NCBI GenBank assembly: GCA_016630905.1
Contig: WBMQ01000008.1
Location: forward strand, 930,001-994,000
Source of the DNA: Capillidium heterosporum
Taxonomy: Eukaryota > Entomophthoromycota > Entomophthoromycetes > Entomophthorales > Capillidiaceae
Reading direction: 5' to 3'
DNA: 64,000 bases
This document shows positions 60,783 through 64,000 of the stretch, piece by piece (positions within the stretch are counted from its first letter, which is position 1; each line of letters begins with the position of its first letter). The notes below the pieces were generated by a model. It was not told the DNA's origin. It saw only the letters and a list, made by a program, of their open reading frames with translations, and searched no databases. Position numbers and translations under genes: made by a program.

Positions 60783-61781
60783 TTAATCTCTAATTGCAGC
60801 TAGTGTAGGCTCCAAAATCGATATGCTTTGTGATCTATCTACCTCGTAGGTATTGGAAGTCATCAGCACTAAGTTATTTTTCCCATAGGCTGGCGGTATT
60901 TCATCCGTATCACTCCTAGGAGTGATACCTAGGTTATTCAGATTTGCTGGCTGGTACAGAAAGTCGCTTTGACCCGAATTGAAGCTTATCTGGCAAGGCC
61001 CGGTAGCGTGTATAGTAGGCGTCAGATTCAAGCCACCACTTTCATTCACTTTAGGTACAAATTTGTAAGATTTGATCGTAAGTCCATTACGTATGAATGT
61101 GATCTGGTAGCTCTTCAATGTATCTATCGAACTGATAGCCGAAAATAAACAGCCTACAAAGTCACCACTCCGCAAGGTACAAGGCTCTTCCCAACTTATA
61201 TTCATACCATCAACATACACCTTACCTTGATTAGCATCGATGGAGGCGCTTCCATCTGCAAGGCCTATTTTCCTACGTTAGTAGCTAATACTAAAGTAAA
61301 ATATACCTGGAATGAAGGAAATGTCTTCATTGGGACTGGCAAGTCCAATATACATGTTGGTACCGTACTCAAGGTCCATCAGTTTGACTTCAAAGTAGCA
61401 CTTTCCATTTCGATTCAAAGAGTTGGCAATGCTACCGTTAGCTTGAATCGTACACGGTTGAATAAATACTAAACTATCGGTTCATCGACTTTGAACTCGG
61501 TCCATCAAATCTAAAGTAATCGGAAATGTGTATATAGTGCCTATGTAATCTCTTTCAGATCTTGGTACTATAGTTATCAGGTTTACCGAAGTCCTTTGTG
61601 TCGTTTTGTTATTGTTCTTTGTATAGTTCAAGACCTGGTTGATAATTAAAGCCACTAGAAAGGGAATTAGGAAGTAAGATGCCTTCCCAAATCCCTTAGC
61701 AAAGCTACAGTCGAATGTTATTAAGATGCAGACTACAATTAGTAGTAAAACGAAGGATTTGAATCCCAATACAAATTTCAT
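60783..61781 (-). pseudogene. SPRY/PPxY membrane protein, array copy D (in-frame stop)
   Basis: ATG 61781 opens MKFVLGFKSFVLLLIVVCIL with two hydrophobic segments. In the strand before the SPRY core the family's S-Q-G-E-D-S is S-R-stop-T-D-S; the TGA is at 61484-61482, a single-base change of a Gly codon. The same frame then continues (DSLVFIQPCTIQAN, CYFEVKLMDLEYGTNMYIGLAS) to the splice site at 61307, exon 2 (61264-60783), PPAYGKNN and the end at 60783. So this copy carries a nonsense mutation rather than a frame shift. Readthrough is conceivable but not supported by context. Confidence 0.82.
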
Positions 61782-63097
61782 GGGTTACACAGAGTTGGTT
61801 TGAGCTGAAGCAAATTGTAAGTAGTGTAAAACCAAGAGTTTCTCAGCTGTTCCATTCTTATATAGATACTCTGCCTTTGGGTAATGTTCCAAAATCTAAA
61901 TTTTAAAGTAAACCAAAGACCTGACTCATCTTTAGAGATGTCTTTTAACTCCAAAGGGAAAGATGAAGCTGAACTGGTGTTCAGATTTCGCCTCAATCAA
62001 TAGGAACGGAATCTTCCAAATCGAAATTCTACCGCTTTCTAACAATTTAAATAGCTGAATGTCCTTATTAAATCTAGTCTTTAGTTGCTACTACATTAGT
62101 TTCCAATTTAGATTATCTAATTTTTGAACTTCAAAGTCTTGGCAAAAGTTGAATTTCAAAGGAATTCGGATAAATATAAGTTAGGCCCTAGCTGCCTTTA
62201 AATGGCCCATTATTGATATTTTTAATATTAGTGCTAGAACTAAAGGAAAGATACGTTTAAAAAGGCAGTTTCTATTCTGACTTCATCATATACAAAGCTT
62301 ACTTAGCTATTCCAAGGCTTCATCAAAAAGGACTTTTAACGAGATAGAAATTCAGATTGGATATCAGTCAAAAACCGAAAACCTAGCTGATAAACATAAA
62401 GCCGGATCCAGCCTGTTGAGACCTAAAAGGCCTTCCTAGACCTTGTGAAATTCAGGTAATGGATGAAAGAGGTCCAAAATGCTTTATAAGGGTATGTCAG
62501 ATGGAGCACCGATGATGAATTAGAATTAAAACTAGATTAAACCCTAGAAAAAATGAGTATATATGTGTTGAGAAATTATAGACTTAAGGTGTGTGGTATA
62601 TAGAATTTGTAAACCTAGTAGTATATAGGTCAAGTTTTTAGGAAAAAGACATCACTGCCATTTTCCAAAGGATGCTGTTGATATTATGATGAAAATTTTG
62701 TTATGGACCTATATAGGTAGCTTCGATAAAGGACCAGCCATGGAACTTGGGAAAATTCGACAACGATCTCCTATTGATCTGTCTGAGTTCTTGGAGGTGT
62801 TGTACTAACTTTACTTTCAAAAGTTATATTTCTAATAACCTTCTGAAAGATGAGATATATCGCTAAAGCTTACCGTATTATACCTCCTTTTCAAACTTTC
62901 CAACATGATCCTATATCGAACTTTGATTTGTCGAAAATCAAGGCTCAAAAGCTCAAAGAATGGGTAGCTTGGTAAGTTTGGCTAAAAAGGATGCAGATAA
63001 ACTTTTATATATAAATAAAGGGATATAGCCAAGTATAAGAAAATTTACCTCTACACTCTCAACAAGTTTAAACTTTTATTTTTTGCACTTTGAAGAC
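61782..63097. other. Intergenic region
   Basis: About 1.3 kb between the SPRY array and the divergently read phosphatase; AT-rich. The minus frame at 61778-61996 runs into copy D's start region and has no recognisable domain. Confidence 0.5.
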
Positions 63098-64000
63098 ATG
63101 CTATTTCATTTATATTTGCAGATTTCGTTTCTACTTACATTAGCTTTGGGCAGGCATTTCGATATTGCTAAGCACCTATCGACCAAATCGCCTTATCCAA
63201 ACTACTGTGAAATTTCTTCCACTCCAGAAATAGATCTTCCAAAGAACTGCAAGCTTAAGCAAGTTCAGCTGGTAAATTTACTTTATATACTAGTTTACAA
63301 ATACATTTGCCTTTCTTACTTTTTGTTTTAGGTATCTAGACATGGTAAATAACTTGACTATTGGCCAACTTCTAATTCGAACAAAAATGTAGGTACCCGT
63401 AACCCCTCCAAAGATGACATATTAGCATTTACCCAACTTCAGCAGCAGCTATCCAAGTTCAACTATACCAATAGTAAGCTACAGTTTTTAAAATCTTGGG
63501 TAAGATGCACTACTTTTGTTTTGTTAAGTGATTTTCGATAGAAAAATCCCTACAGCTTGAAAGATGCAACACAGTTAAATGAAGTAGGAGAAATCGATCT
63601 ATACAGCCAAGCTCTACGGTTTAAGAAGCGATACCAAAGCCTATCTAATCAAAAGTTCGATTTCAACTACCACAAGATTATCAGTTCCAACCAAGTTCGT
63701 GCTGGCATGTCAGCTTCCGCTTTCACCTTGGGGTTATATAAAGGTACTGGTACTCTTACCAACAGTTCGTTAAGCCCTACCTTTATCGAAACTTTGAATG
63801 CGGTACCCGATTTTTTCTATATGCTAACTCATTACTCATAACTATCTGTATTATCTTTTTATCTAAATAGGGAACTGACCGATACCTGGAGATAAAGAAA
63901 GCGTGTCCTAAATGGCTAACCACGGTAGAAACCAACTCCAACCGAACTTTTCAACTCAAAAGTTACGTGGACAAGTATTTGCCCAAGATTCAAACGAAAC
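63098..64000 (+). CDS. Secreted histidine acid phosphatase (MINPP/phytase-like), 5' part
   Basis: The gene runs off the window. ATG 63098 begins a signal peptide (MLFHLYLQISFLLTLALG). The exons are 63098-63271, 63332-63344, 63393-63499, 63542-63802 and from 63871 on. The catalytic motif QLVSRHGTRNPS (His nucleophile and its Arg partners) is assembled from three exons, with a 13-nt microexon coding VSRH plus one base of the Gly codon. QVRAGMSASAF matches the conserved second Arg region. RHGTR followed by NP is like multiple inositol-polyphosphate phosphatases and fungal acid phosphatases; the substrate cannot be told. The C-terminal HAE/HD acid motif lies outside the window. Confidence 0.85.

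Noticed and set aside
61482-61484. TGA in SPRY copy D as a recoded codon
   Set aside because: TGA ends other genes here (for example MFS copy 1 and the first exon read of others), no structure or context supports readthrough, and a single-base change from a Gly codon explains it.
1-64000. CRISPR arrays, bacterial operons, riboswitches or replication origins
   Set aside because: None seen; the window is fungal nuclear DNA with spliced genes, and no regularly spaced direct repeats were found.

Overview
The window is nuclear DNA from a fungus. The genes carry many short GT..AG introns (mostly 35-62 nt) with CTAAC-type branch sites, intergenic DNA is very AT-rich, and there are fungal families such as a Zn2Cys6 regulator, siderophore-transporter-like MFS proteins, an SSH4-like SPRY adaptor and a CCR4 with leucine-rich repeats. 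I cannot fix the lineage from sequence alone. All exon models below were built by hand from splice signals and reading frame.

Layout. 0-5.4 kb: the 3' end of separase (+), a small C2H2 protein (-) and an RBM39/Rsd1-type splicing factor (-). 7.6-21.5 kb is an accessory block: three secreted GDSL/SGNH hydrolase copies (one +, two -), two tandem MFS transporters and a Zn2Cys6 regulator. Nearly all of these duplicated genes are frame-broken, and one hydrolase copy is a clear relic. 23.5-28.8 kb: SAP18 and a RAX1-like RGS/membrane protein, separated by 3.5 kb without genes. 29.3 kb: a tRNA-Glu gene. 30.28-33.23 kb: a complete Tc1/mariner-type (DD37E) transposon with about 155-bp inverted repeats, a TA target duplication and an intact spliced transposase gene. 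34-44 kb: a small conserved membrane protein, a very long guanylyltransferase-like gene with degenerate active-site motifs and a 965-residue disordered tail, AP-3 sigma, and glucosamine-6-phosphate deaminase. 45.3-51.2 kb: a transposase-derived gene lacking catalytic residues, a FIT/SCS3-family membrane protein and CCR4. 53.7-61.8 kb: a tandem array of four SPRY-domain, PPxY-bearing membrane proteins, of which only the first is undamaged. 63.1 kb to the end: the 5' part of a secreted histidine acid phosphatase.

How genes relate. The core genes (separase, AP-3 sigma, deaminase, CCR4, SAP18, FIT) have exon sums divisible by three or single open frames. The accessory families carry repeated single-base frame changes. 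Fourteen of these go in the +1 direction, and most can be placed at a zero-frame AGN codon. Two apparent +1 changes fall in the conserved splicing factor and one at the start of the Zn2Cys6 regulator. I treat this as the most unusual pattern in the window, while noting evidence against a simple recoding signal. The second standout is the guanylyltransferase-like protein that has lost the catalytic lysine and is joined to an AT-hook-bearing tail.
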